Assembly: GCF_014851395.1 (NCBI RefSeq)
Contig: NW_024041150.1
Coordinates: forward strand, 2,418,001 to 2,482,000
DNA: 64,000 nucleotides
Direction of reading: 5' to 3'
DNA from: Micropterus salmoides
Taxonomy: Eukaryota > Chordata > Actinopteri > Centrarchiformes > Centrarchidae
Below the pieces are notes generated by a model. It did no database searches and was not told the DNA's origin. It saw nothing but the letters and a program-made list of their open reading frames with translations. Shown piece after piece: positions 49,086 through 61,700 of the stretch. A program made the position numbers and the translations under genes. Within the stretch, counting starts at the first letter, position 1. Every line of letters begins with the position of its first letter.

Positions 49086-49837
49086 ACATACACAGATATA
49101 TCAGTCTTTTCGGTCAGGAACGAGCACTTATTAGAGGTAGACAACAGGTAGGCTGATTATTAGAGATGTGTATTTAGGCAAACCCCAATCAAGAACACTA
49201 AATCATAATTTCAAAGACTGTAAACTTTTCATTTTTCCTATTTGCTCACTAGTGCTAGTGTTATTTCTCCCTTTACACTGGATGTTGACGATGGCATTCA
49301 TAAGATCAAACAAGTTAAAAATAATCTTAATGGGCAGTGGCCTGATAAGAAGCAAATTGAAAGTGAATAGATTCATTAGGCAGAGAAAAAGTGGGATCAT
49401 TTCATTATTAAGCCTCATGCCAGCTCAGAGTAGCAGTCCTTATTATATGATAATCTGTTTTTCTAGGAACAAGCAGTGCAGCTGATGAAGTCATGAGTTT
49501 CCTGGTTTGGTTTTGGTGTCATAGTCATGCGCTTCTGACCTCATCAACGTACTTATAAACCCTTTTGCATCATTTTCCAGAAAGCCTCTCCTTCATCTTT
49601 GTAAGCTAAATGACTCAGTTCCCTGAAGCTTATTTCATTCAAACTGCATCATTATAAGGAGATGCTTTTCTTTTTCTGCATGTCAATCACAGACCAAGTG
49701 TAGCTCTCAGTCTAGTCTGGCTCACGGCTTGAATTTTTAATTTGAATCGGAGGCTTTTCGACGCTTTACTCTCCTCTTGCAGTTTTTGACCTGGTGAATA
49801 CTCAAACTGGTTTACAGCTTAGAACTTCGGTGAGATT

Positions 49838-50452
49838 CAGGCCACATCCACACTACTACGTTTTTGATTAAAAACAGAGGTTTAAAACAAAAAAGATCTC
49901 CTCCGTTCACACCAACGTCTTACGAGTTATTCTCCGTCTATGTGAAAACGACTGAAAAAGCACCGCAAGTGACATTCACTTACACTGGGCATGTGTGTGC
50001 CGCTGTTAACAGAAAGCACATAGTCTACTCCGCAGTTGCAGAAGATTCTGTGAAAGAAGAAACTACGACAACAGACGAATAACCACACCAGAGATTTTTT
50101 TTGCATGGACTGACAACGAAGTGGAACTGTTACTGAAAATAAGAGACTGTGGTGGCGGAAAACAGACTGGCAGTCGCCGCAAAGTAAATAGGGTTACATG
50201 CATAATACAAGTGTAACAACAAAATATTTTAATAAAAATACCACAGTCAAAACACCGTCAGAAGCTTTGTGTTTTTGCTTTTCATGACTGATAATCAAGA
50301 AGCCAAATGTGAGTGTCCTCCGTTTTCACCTATCCACACTAATACTCTACCCCGGAGCTTTAAAATTAAAACAGGGTCAGCAGCGTTTTTAAAATTCTCC
50401 ATTTTAAGTCTTTGGATTCGCCATTTTAGTCTGGACGGGAGGATGTAGCCTG
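49838..50452. mobile_element. Inverted-repeat DNA element with a transposon ORF scrap
   Basis: It starts CAGGCCACATCCACACTACT and ends with a reversed match, CAGGCTACATCCTCCCGTCC. Inside, the + strand from about 50104 reads AWTDNEVELLLKIRD, an N-terminal domain start seen beside fish DNA transposons. It therefore looks like an internally deleted copy of a coding element. Confidence 0.65.
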
Positions 50453-52916
50453 CGTTCATGTTTTCTCAGCAGGATATATGTATACTTGGTGTATACATCC
50501 ATGTTCATTCCTCAGTCGTTGTCCAGAAGACACCTCAGAACGATCCTATTCTGAGTATAGTCCTGCTGTTGTGATTTTTTGTATGCGTTCCCATTTAACA
50601 CTTTGGACTTGTGCCAACATGTTTTAGAACACTCTATCAACACTAGACACTCAGAGTCCCCAGTGGATTAATTCTGATGACTTTGGGGATCCCCTGATCC
50701 TCCAGCACAACCAACAGAAAATCAAGAAGTATCTTGTTACAAATTACAAATACTTGCTCATCAAAATAGAATACAAAACATGTTTTAATTAAAATACAAG
50801 TCATTTGCAATTTGAATACCAACTGATATTATCATTCTTTAGGCATTAGCATCCTCAGTATGGGTCTGACCTTTAAGGTACACGTTACGTCAAAGACGTA
50901 TATGTAGACGTTTGCAAGCATGCTAACCAGCTAGCCCCAGCCCGTCCTGTCTTGTGATACCACTTTGTACCTCAAGCAGCGATAGTCTGATACTGTTGCC
51001 CAGTCAACCCCGTAGTTTCAACTGGGGCATGTGTGCGAGATCTCAGTGTTCTACGTTACACAAGCTGTCTTTCCTTTTTTTTTTGTCTAATAAATAAACA
51101 AAACAAATTCAGAAAATGTCAAGAATGGAAATATACTTAGACTTTTTTCCCTTATCAAACTGAAAAATACAACCCTACGTACACCTTCTTAAGTCAAGTT
51201 TTTCTCTTTCACCAAACTAATTACCTTGCTAACTCATAAACCAAACTTAAACTTGACAGAAACAAAAAACGGCTAACTGAGCCAACTAGCCAACAGCAGT
51301 TAGCAGCTGTTAACCTGATGTGTGATATGCTGCCCCCTGTTTTATTGCAGTATTTTATTACAGGTGGAGAGTAGTCGTAATTCTTACACTTTGTACCTTT
51401 AACCCCACTATAGTGAAAAGATGAGCACTGCTAATTAGATAGATTTTAGGTGGCCAATCAATCTCAAAAGTAATTAAATACATTTTTACATACATTAAAT
51501 TGAAATACTGACCATCTCTGAGTACAGCTAATGGGATTTAGATCTGGCATCACCCTCAGGATAAATATTTCATATATTTGAGGTTCAGCCACTAAGGTAA
51601 GGAGCTAAGGAGGGCTAAGTTGTTTCTCAATTTTTTATTTGCCACGTTGTTTTCTGGTGTGTGATAATAGTGTGGATTAAAAATTTTATTCTTGTTACTT
51701 TAAATTCTAGTAGTACACTGACATGACTTTTCTGGTATCTTTATACATCCATCATGTGATTCCTCAGCTACAGTATCAAAAAACTCTCCCTATAGATCTC
51801 ATTGTCCTGTTCCCTGCGCTGGAGTTTGTTTTGTTAAAGACTCCCAAATCCACTGCCAACATTACTGTCCCTGTGCCTTGTCTCATATGACACCTAATCA
51901 ATACTGTGTTAGATTGGAAACTTGAGGCTGTGTCTACAAGAATCTATTGATTTCTCTCTTTTGCCCCTGTTCCCTCCTTCTTTTCCGCCCAAGCTCTTCC
52001 GTTCAGGCCGGGATCAAAGGCTTTATCCTTGAGCAAGGTTTGAGGTGTACAATTCCAGACTCTTGTGTTCTAAGAGAAGGACACAGCCTGTTGGGGATTT
52101 GTGTTTTCACTGACCTTGCCTCATTTCTGTACAGGTGATATTTAGCATAATGTGTGCAGTAATGTGAACCATTCAGAGATTCTAAGAGATGTATGAGTGT
52201 ATTTTTAGTTAAATATAGATGGATTGGTTTGGAGGAAAGGCAAGGCTTAAGGAAAATTCCTCTACGTTGTGGAAGAAAGATTATTCTGATTCAGTGGTAG
52301 CTGTCAGCCTGCATTGTAAAATGTACCGTATTATGCAGCAGGGAGTGCACCTATTTCAGATTTAATCCAAATCCTTAAGGCAAGGTCAAGGGAAAACTAT
52401 TGTAGGTATCGCTGACTGTAGAACTCTTTATTTTGAAATTTCCTCATTCCAACAAGGCCTTTTAAAATTCTCCTTCCCCATGCAGCTACATGTCAGCTGG
52501 CCACTTAATTCACCACACTGTTTCAAAAATGACTGATCCAGCTGTGGGCCATTGGCAGAATAATTCTAACAGCAGCCATATCATCAGGTTGCCAGTCCAA
52601 TTGCGAGCTGGCGCACCATGGGCCAAGAAAATCATTTAGTTAAAGGTGACCAGATTTGAGTCCCTCTGAGAGGCCTTTGATTGGATGTGAAGTGGAGGGG
52701 TGATTCATCATAGTTAATAAATGCAGTTGACAGCTCAAATCAGCGGGAGGGAGCGTGTGCCAGGTCTGCCTCCTCCCGATGCTTCAAACTGCATGCAAAT
52801 ATGGACATTTAACTTTTCACATACACATAAGTGTGCAATGCAGTCAGGCCTGACTCTCAGGCAAAAGATGGATTGCACAAATGTACACAGTTATAACTTT
52901 GGGTTTAAGAAATGAA

Positions 52917-53503
52917 ACTTCTTAGTGGTCATATTATGCTTATTTTTAGGTTCATACTTTTATTTAGGGATTGTACCAGAATGGTTTAATTTTGAATAAA
53001 CACCATATTTTTGTCATACTGCACATTACTGGAGCACCTCTTTTCACCCTGTGTGTTGAATGCTCAGTTTTAGCTAGAGAGAAACATCTATATGATCTTT
53101 TTTGGGAGTTGCACATGTGCAGTACCTAGTTAAGGCTACCTACTGTGCACTGTCTCTACATCACAGTAACAACTTTATGTCCCATGACTGCCTAATATAT
53201 CATTTGGTAGAGAGGGTGGGGGTGAGGTGAGGCAGTGTGCAGACTTCTTGTCTGTGTTTCTCCACCAGTGTTTTTGAGGGCGTGCCACACTAGCCATTAG
53301 GCGAGCATTATAATGCGTGTTACATAGTGACGCAGATAGGTTACAGAAGCAAAGGCTTGACTGCAATTGAGCTGTTTTCAGGCAGTTCAGAGAAGTGTTT
53401 TCTGTGGGACATGGGAACTATGCAAACCTATTACATGCACAAAAGATATAACACAATAAAGGAAATGGGAAAAGCCAAAAAGAATTATATAACCTCTTTA
53501 AAG
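52917..53503. mobile_element. MITE-like element (GGTCATATTATGCT ends)
   Basis: The left end has TAGTGGTCATATTATGCT followed by the usual TTCATACTTTTATTTAGGG and CACCTCTTTTCACCCTGTG blocks. The right end ATTATATAACCTCTTTAAAG is the inverted counterpart. I recognise it as a common fish element; it is non-coding. Confidence 0.6.
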
Positions 53504-54556
53504 ATCACCTCCTCTCATATTTGTTTTGAGTCAGACGTTGAATTTACTGACTTGTATGTATTTAAATGTGGTGAATAAGTACATTTAAATCAATAATTAA
53601 GAGAAGATTGTTTTAGTACAGTCTACGATGTGTTATAATCACATTATGTTTTGCTCAGCTGGCTGAAACATGACTGACCACTGGCAGGTGCACCAAAGCC
53701 ACAGCCTTGTGTTAAGCTGCTGCTTTAAGCCCTCAGCTGCACCCAGTCAACTCGCAGGATTAACTTGCCTCGGTTCCGGCCGTCAAGGCTTTCACTTTTG
53801 CCGTTGTGTCTTAATAGAATTTCAGACTTTACCAAAGTAAACTGCGTTGGACTGAGCTATACTCTTTCATTCTTTTATAGAAGTGGATTTGTAAAGTTAT
53901 GCTTCTTCCCCTGCTTGAAATTGTTGAAATATCTCATTCTCAGACAGTTTCACCATTGCAACTCTCTTGCCCAATACTGCCCATATTAGCATAGTAGTAG
54001 TACTGCAGTCGTTAGGATTTCTAGGTTGTTCTTTGTTTCTGTTTTTGAAAGGAGTGTAACATCACACTCTACTGTATAAGCAAAGGCTGTTCATTCAGTG
54101 CACGTGATAATTGTTTGCATTTGGTTAAAAAAAGAATCATCCAAATATACCATAGTTGTTAAGCTAATGTAAGCTTAAGCTAGTGTAGTGATTTTGTTAC
54201 CACATCTGTTTGTTTCTGTCATGTTTGCTTTGTTCCACATCTAATTTGCATAAAGTCTAAGGCCTTGTTTTTATGACTCTTACCCATACACAATAAATAA
54301 ATGATTAGCCTATATACTAGGGAACTCTGAGAGCGCAGACTTCTGCCAAGGTCAAAAGTCCAGTCTTCTATGATGTCTTATCTGAAATCTGCAAGCACAA
54401 TATTAGAATTACTTTATCCCACACATTAATATTACATGATGTCAAAAAAAAGTTTGCTAGCTGAAGCCTCATCATCTCAGCTGTGCATTTATTATGTACC
54501 TCACTCAGGTCAGAAAATCTGAAAAACCGTTTCTTGATTGTCTAGTGATTTGGAAG

Positions 54557-55170
54557 TAGGGCCGAACAATTAATCGTTTTCAAATCGAAATTGCGATTTG
54601 AAAGAACGTGATTAGCTAATCATGAAGACGATGATTAAAATGTAGGTTAATTACTGTATACAGTGCATCTGACCCGTTTCAAACAGTCACGTAGTTACAA
54701 ATTCATTCCATTGTCATCCTTGTGTGACAGACCTACCCGCCAATCACAAGCGCCATGCGTCTCCTGTTACGGTCCTACTCACCAATCAGAGCGGGCACAG
54801 GGCGTGTACATTTTACAACAAACGAAACTGGAGGAAACGTGTTGGCAGCGGCTGGTTAAGTGGGCTATGTAATTAAATTGTGTCTCTTTTTTTTGTCTGT
54901 CTAACTGTGTTTATTGTTGATGTACGATCGGGTGTCTCCAAAGGGTGTTTTATTTTGAAAATCAACCGGATTCTCTATACCGTTCTGTATCTGACTTCCT
55001 GCCTGGTTCATCTGCTCTGTGCTGCTTGACGCGGCTTCAGTCAAAAATAGACTGGCAGTGAATATTGAACTTTAGCAAAACTTCATTAAAAAAATTGCTA
55101 ATCAAATCGTAATCGCTAGATGTGGCAGAAAAATCTCAGTTAGATTTTTTCGCCAAATCGTTCAGCCCTA
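54557..55170. mobile_element. Inverted-repeat hAT-like MITE in gfra1 intron 3
   Basis: It starts TAGGGCCGAACAATTAATCG and ends CCAAATCGTTCAGCCCTA; the reversed end reads TAGGGCTGAACGATTTGG. AAATCGAAATTGCGATTTG at the left mirrors AAATCGTAATCG at the right. 614 bp, non-coding; such ends are common in fish genomes. Confidence 0.75.
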
Positions 55171-55591
55171 ATTGGTGTATCATTAATATGCTTTACCTTC
55201 CAGTGTAGTTGATGTATGAAAAGCTTATCTGGGTAAGCTTGTGGTCATCTTACCCAGCTTGTCCGTAGTCGGTAGTGTATATTTTCTTTTTCTGCTTAGC
55301 ACACTTTGAAGGTCCCTGCTGGTCTATTGGAATTTACACTCTGTCCCCTGTGATCACGTTTGTCAACAGCCACAGTGTGTCTGATTAAAGCAGGGGCTCT
55401 AACTAACAAACGCCTCTCTTTGGAGAATAATAACTTCCCACCCTTTTCTCTCCCTTGTCCCTTTGTGCCTCTTCTTTTGATCACCGAACAGCAGCATCCC
55501 TGAAAAGCAAACATGGCCTTAAACAGACACACACACAACCAAGAGCCAAGATACATGTGTGTGAGAAAGCATGCACCCGCTGGTACCCAAA

Positions 55592-55611
55592 AACACACAC
55601 ACACACACACA
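55592..55611 (+). repeat. (AC)n microsatellite
   Basis: Perfect AC run. Similar short runs occur at 56709-56728 (GT) and 58105-58126 (AC). Confidence 0.95.
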
Positions 55612-58577
55612 AACGAACAGCATCCAACTGAGCTCTTGTTCTGTGCCAGTCTTTGCACTCAGAGATGTTAAATGAGAGCATTGATACATAAATTTGCATT
55701 TGTTTTGTCCACAACCGACCTCCTAACTAAAAATCTATAACTGCATGACCCCAATTTGCCAGGCAGCTTCAGATGCTTCTATTCTGGGCTTTTTCATGTG
55801 AGGCTACTGTGACTGTTCAATCGATTTGGTTGTGTGTACACGCTCTTCACACATAAGTGGGCTAAAAACTGATCTTTCAACACACCAATTGTGCAGTTTG
55901 TCACTAGGAAATCTTGGTAAATACCACCCAAATTGTTCTTTTGTTGCGGTTGGGCTCTTTATTTGTACTTAAAGCACTTGCAGTGTTAGAGTTTGTAGAA
56001 AAATACAGAAAAGACGAGCACTGATGTGAAAAGATATCAGTTTTTCAGCTCGTGCAGTCTCACTGAGCAGGTATAGAGCACGATCTGGACCAGATGTGAT
56101 TTCACAGACATTAAAGAACTTAGAGCTTCTTCTCACTAATGTCTGCTGCAGATAAGAACTATACTCCCTCAGCGATGTTACAGGCAACAATTCCTCTTTC
56201 TTTATTCTCTTCTGTAGCATACTGAACTGGTCATACAATTCTTTATTTTATGAAACTCAGGAAACATTAAAACCTTGCTCCTGTGTGCCTCTTCTGCCTT
56301 TACCTTTGCCTTCCTGGAAAACACCCAGAATGTGACTTTTGCCCGTTAGCTGAATGATCCGAATGCTCTCTTTCCGGTTGTTGTTTGACCTTTCCCCTTT
56401 AACCTGTGAGTATCCCCTTCTATCATTTGGAGTCTTGACCTCCCTGTGACCTTTGTGAACCCTGATGACCCCTGATGGCTGTTGGTTGGTGGTCCTGAAT
56501 GAAGCGCATCTCTTACAGAGGGTGGGGAACCTTGGAGCAGCTCCGCCACTTCAGCTCCAGGCAGGGGGGGCGCCCAGGGCAGGGTATCCCAAGGCAGAGA
56601 GCCCGCTCTGGGCAGAGGGAGCCCCTCCTCCACGGAACTTCAGGATCCCAGTAGAAACAGGAGAGCTCATCCGAATTGGGCCATACTGGGTAATGAAATA
56701 GAGTTATGTTTGTGTGTGTGTGTGTGTTTGATCATGCATAATTGTTTTCTTGAGTCTAACACAGAATACAAATTCCACAGCCAATCCTCAGATTGTTAAC
56801 AGTATCTGCAGTTGAACTCGTGCAGTTGGTTTTCTTTGGAAAAACAAGTGTAGAAAGGTAAAACGTTGAACAATTACAGTACACATTTCTCAAATAGCTG
56901 GTTGGTGATTTATTATTTAATCTTATGAGATTACAGATTTAATAAGAAAAACTTGCTTGCAGTCAATGTTGTTTCAGAGAGTCAGCATAAATGTACTATA
57001 ATTGTGGAGGGTGAATTCTTACATAATTCAATAAATTATATTAAGGCTTAAAGTTGTGAATAATTTAGAACGTGGTTGCTCTGGGTGACAGGTGGGCACC
57101 CTCTCAGGTGGCTAGCAGCTTGGTGGTTTATCAACCAGGCTTAATCCGGCTGCCTCGTGGCCATTTTTGGGTTAGCCACAGTACAGACGAAGCCCCCCAC
57201 ATTGAGCTTTGCAACGACTGGCATTCTCACTAGTTTACAACAAATAGAAACTTGATTTGATCATGAGTGCACACTACAGTTTGCTCTTGGCTCATTTTGT
57301 TTATTCAGGACTTTCCAAGCATGAAAAACTGCTGATTATCAAACATCATCTGTCTGTTTGTACCCAGAAAACCACATTTTTGCGTTGTTTCCTGCACTTC
57401 ATGTAGATGAAGCAGCAGACCACATCTGAACCAGACAGATACCAAAAAGTATGAAGATGATGCCTAGAATCATAATGTGAGTTTTCCTTGGACATGTTGA
57501 TCCGTTCTTCTGACTTCAGCCTCCTTGGTATCAGATTAAGCCAGTTACAGATTTTGGTTCCCTTGGGACCTTCTGAGAGAGGTTGGCCTGGCTGTCCGTC
57601 TGTCTGCTTAGTCAGCTGTGTCAGGGAGGGATGACATGTCCTTCAGTAGAGTTTCTACAGCAGATGTGCTCTCTGTTGAAAAACCCTGGAGAAGAGAAGA
57701 AGGGATGGAACGGGGAGGCAGCAAGAGACAGTGAGTGGTGGGGTAGAAGAAGCCGAGGATATGTCATATTTTGATATTCCCACTGTGCCATTTTGGCTTA
57801 TGAATTTCCATTTTAGAGGGCAGTCAATGTCTGTGACTGCTACATTAGTTTTATGGCCAAAAACAGCTTATCGCAGGCTGTGATGGTGCAGTGGAAATAT
57901 GTCATTTTGCATCGTGGCCTGCTAAAAAGTTTACTTGCTATGTCTTTGTGAATGAATTTGGTCATTATTTTGCAATTCACTGCATTATTTCAATTTTTGA
58001 GTACATATGCACCTTGAGCGTGCACACACATGGACACGTGGCAAACTAATAGATTCTTTTGCTGAACTGCAAAGACATGAGCATTTCTCACTGACAAATA
58101 CATGTACACACACACACACACACACAGACACAGACACAAATACCATCATGTACATGGGTGCACATTTTATTGCATGCACAACTGACCAAAGAAGCAAACA
58201 CACAAATGCACACTCACTAGCAAACACACATTTTCTGCTGCAAGTCTTGCCAAAGGGGGGATTACATCAGTAGGGTTGTGAGGTTGAATCACACTGAATT
58301 GTGTGTTCTGACTAAAACCTGAGGGGGAACACACACCGGCCCCTTTTTCCTCACTCAGCTTCACTAGGGGCATTTCAATCCACCTGTATTAATGCATATT
58401 TTCAATGTCAAGCAAAAAATAGTGAAAAGTAAAATCACGCATGGATTCACGTTTTATTTGACGTTTTTTCCACTGTTGTACAATGTTTAGATAGAAAGTC
58501 TTTTTCTCCAACTCTTTCTCACCCTGTACCTATCTCTGTTTCAGCAACATTATAAAACATCCTGGTAGCCGGGATCA

Positions 58578-58700
58578 CAGTCAGAATCAACTTTATTGGC
58601 CAAGTACACTGTGACACATAGAAGGCGTTTTACTCTGTGTCAAGAACAAATTTACAGGAAGATGCAAACGCAGGCATACAGTATAAATAAAGAAACATAT
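58578..58700 (+). repeat. Teleost dispersed repeat (AGAATCAACTTTATTGGCCA type)
   Basis: CAGTCAGAATCAACTTTATT, GGCCAAGTACACTGTGACAC and GGCGTTTTACTC match a common short fish repeat. Truncated and non-coding. Confidence 0.55.
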
Positions 58701-61700
58701 AGAGGAAGAGAGTTGTGTCTTGCTATGAAGTCTGCATTGAAGTCTGTAGTAGCACTCACATGAAGACATGTTCAAAAGCTGCTGTATTATACTGTATGTG
58801 AACAGATAATGTTGTGTTTTTGTTTAGGATGATGTAAATGTATGATCTTTCACTGTTTAGTACAACTCTCTAGTACTTTGCGATGACGCTGTACCCCCCC
58901 TCTCCAGACACTTTTAGCTTAACAAAGTGTCTGAGAGAGACGTTTATGCAAAGGTTGATATGTTGCTCTGCCACTCTCCGCCTGTCACGCCGATATGTTC
59001 CCGCTGCGGTAGGCATTATGTGGGTTTGAGCCCGGGTGGGTGTGTCTGTGTGTGTGAGTGTGAGTGTGTGAGTGGGTGTAGAAGAGAGTGAGTAAGTGAG
59101 TATTTATGTGTGTGTCCCCAGGATGCTGGCGTTCAGATTAATTAAAAACTTCAATCCCTCTGTTCTCTGACAGGAATATGGATGCCGCCGGGGGCTTAAC
59201 TGTAAATACCGTTTCTCCAAAATTGTCATTTAAAAACATTCATCATCCCAGTTAATAATTGGTGTATAAGGTGCTGCAGTTAGGATTTGAAAAAGTGTAA
59301 ATAAATGGAGTTTTATGAGTATCTTGTTTCAAATTAACAGTGAAACAGAACCTAAATGGGCATCTGTTTAATTAAATTTCACCTCTTTCATTTGTTGTAA
59401 TTATAGTTTTCTAATGTTCTCCATTTGCTTAAAAGAAGAAAACAAAAACAGCTATGGCCTTCCTGCCAAACTGTGTTAGCTGACCTTTCATAAACACACA
59501 TTTCAAAATCTTTTTGATGCAGGCTTCATGTTTTTACTGCTTCACTCAAGGGGTAAAAGATGCATCTCCAAAAGCGAATAAAGCATCAGAGTTGTTCAAT
59601 TTCATAAAAAAATTACATAAAGTAGACCAACAACTCATGCCATAAAACATCAAAGATTATGATAGAAGAGGATGTTGCATACATGTCAAACTGTATGTCT
59701 GTAATATCACGAGGAAGCCTGTGTCATTGGATTGGATCAGAGATCAAAAGTGTATGTCATCTCAGCGAGGACCCTCTGCCAAACTATCCAGATGGCCTTT
59801 TTACATATAACAGAAGATACGGTTAAATGGTGTAACCCTTAGAATGAATACTAACAGAGTGCATTGCACTCCCAAAGTCTGTTATGTGGCGATCAGCTGC
59901 ATGTCAGATTAAAAGCAAACCCTTAGAACAGCTACACCTTGGACTTTCTTAAGCCAAGAAGTTCATCTTTTCAGTTAAGGGATGTAATATGGCTTCAACA
60001 ATAAGCAGAGGTTGAGTTGTGCGCTTCATAAGAAACTGATAGTTTGAAACATAGGCCAGAATGAAAGTTCGAATAATCAGTGTAGAGCATGATGTCTGAT
60101 GTGATTCTGATATGTGAAAGTTATTTTATAGTGTATACTGTTTTTCACAGTGTCAGGTCTTTATATCAGCTGAGTGCATTTATTTACTTCTAAGCACAAT
60201 TTTGAGAATGATACTTCACATGAGTAAAATGTGTAAATCATGTGAGACCTCTGCTACATTCAGGAGTACATATTATACTTTTTACTCATCTACATTTATC
60301 TGACAGTTATTTATTACCTTTTTATTTGACAGATAATACAGATATACACCACTGACGTATTTATTTTTTTGGTTTATGTGTGTGGTAGTTTATTTCCAGC
60401 TTGCTTTTAGTGTGCTTTAGACCATATCAGACATTTTCTTTACCTGTAGGGGACTATGCAATATTTCAGTAATTTTCCGAAAGTAAAAATTTGAATGCAC
60501 CTGTAATGTAAGTATTTCTTTTGAATTTTTAGCTCAAAATGGAAACCCACAGCCAGTGTGAGCACACGTTAGACTCTGATTGCAGGGATCAAGCCTGTGA
60601 TATTCCTCATGGTTCTCTCTACCGCCCAGAACACACTGTCATCATCTTGTAGCCTCGTCAGCTTAGGAGATTTGGCCACCGGCCCGCTGTCTTTTGGATG
60701 AAGCTTTATCATTAAATGAGGAAGACTAAAATCTCCTCCCGAACCAAATGAGTCACGACTGTCTGAAAGAGAGAGCTTATTTTAAATCAGCATTCTTAGT
60801 TAGAGGAGCTTATGAAGGGACACGCCCAGAGCGTTTATCCTCTCATTCCATTCTTAGAAACTTTGCACTATTTTCATAGCCTTAATATAAAATACTGATG
60901 ATTAATTAGAAACAGAGCTCTACGGTAAAATATATGGCAAATATATTATTTATCTCTGTAAGGGTATTAAATGTTTGAAATTTGCATTTTTAGAAGAAAC
61001 CTATTGCACCTCATAAGGCAAGTAGAACTCATCTGCAAAAAATAAGCAGGAAATACACGGAGGGGGAAGATGGGAAGAAGTGAGAGATGTGGTGGTGGTG
61101 AAACAATCATGCATACAGAGAGATTTATTAAAAAATATTTCAGTTTGTTAAACAGCTGCTGTAAAACAAAGGTCACTGAGCATCATTCAGACATTGACAG
61201 TCACACAAGAAATTTCAGTTTTCCTAGTGTAAAGCATCCAGCACTGGTCTCTGGTTGTGACTCATGAAGCACAAAATCATTTGACTGTACTGATGTAGCT
61301 GGTACATAATTCATGAGAGCGACATGTGTGTTTCCACTGAGCAGGTACTACAAGTGCACTTCAAGCTGTCTGACTGTGCTGAGTGATATGGTTGAAAATC
61401 ACATAAAGACATAGTTTTTTCCACCAAAATTGATATAGATCACAATGTGGCGAATACATGCAAAATCTCATTCCAAATTATCATAATGCAACAAACTGGG
61501 TAACACTTTATTTTACAGATCTACAATTTACAAGCGATTTCCTAGTATGTTTCCTGGAAATTTAATTACATAGTAATTTTAGGGGAACTAGAGATACAGT
61601 TCTGAGACAGTTATTTGAGTTATGTCAGGTGTGATGAGTTATTTATATAGTGTTGTACAAATTAAAGTGAACGCACAATGTGAACAGTCAGTTGATTTCC

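Noticed and set aside
49168..49485. 105-codon open frame on the + strand
   Set aside because: Low-complexity hydrophobic and basic composition with no family likeness, inside the gfra1 intron.
55296..55658. 120-codon open frame on the - strand
   Set aside because: Much of the translation (VCVCVC) comes from the (AC)n tract; no conserved features.
56465..56701. Proline/alanine-rich open frame, checked as a possible gfra1 exon
   Set aside because: Lacks the cysteine pattern of D2/D3 and any GFRA signature; likely chance ORF in GC-rich DNA.
58980..59050. GGGTTTGAGCCCGGGTG as a tRNA B box
   Set aside because: The C of the GGTTCGA core is not kept, and no A box or cloverleaf can be drawn around it.
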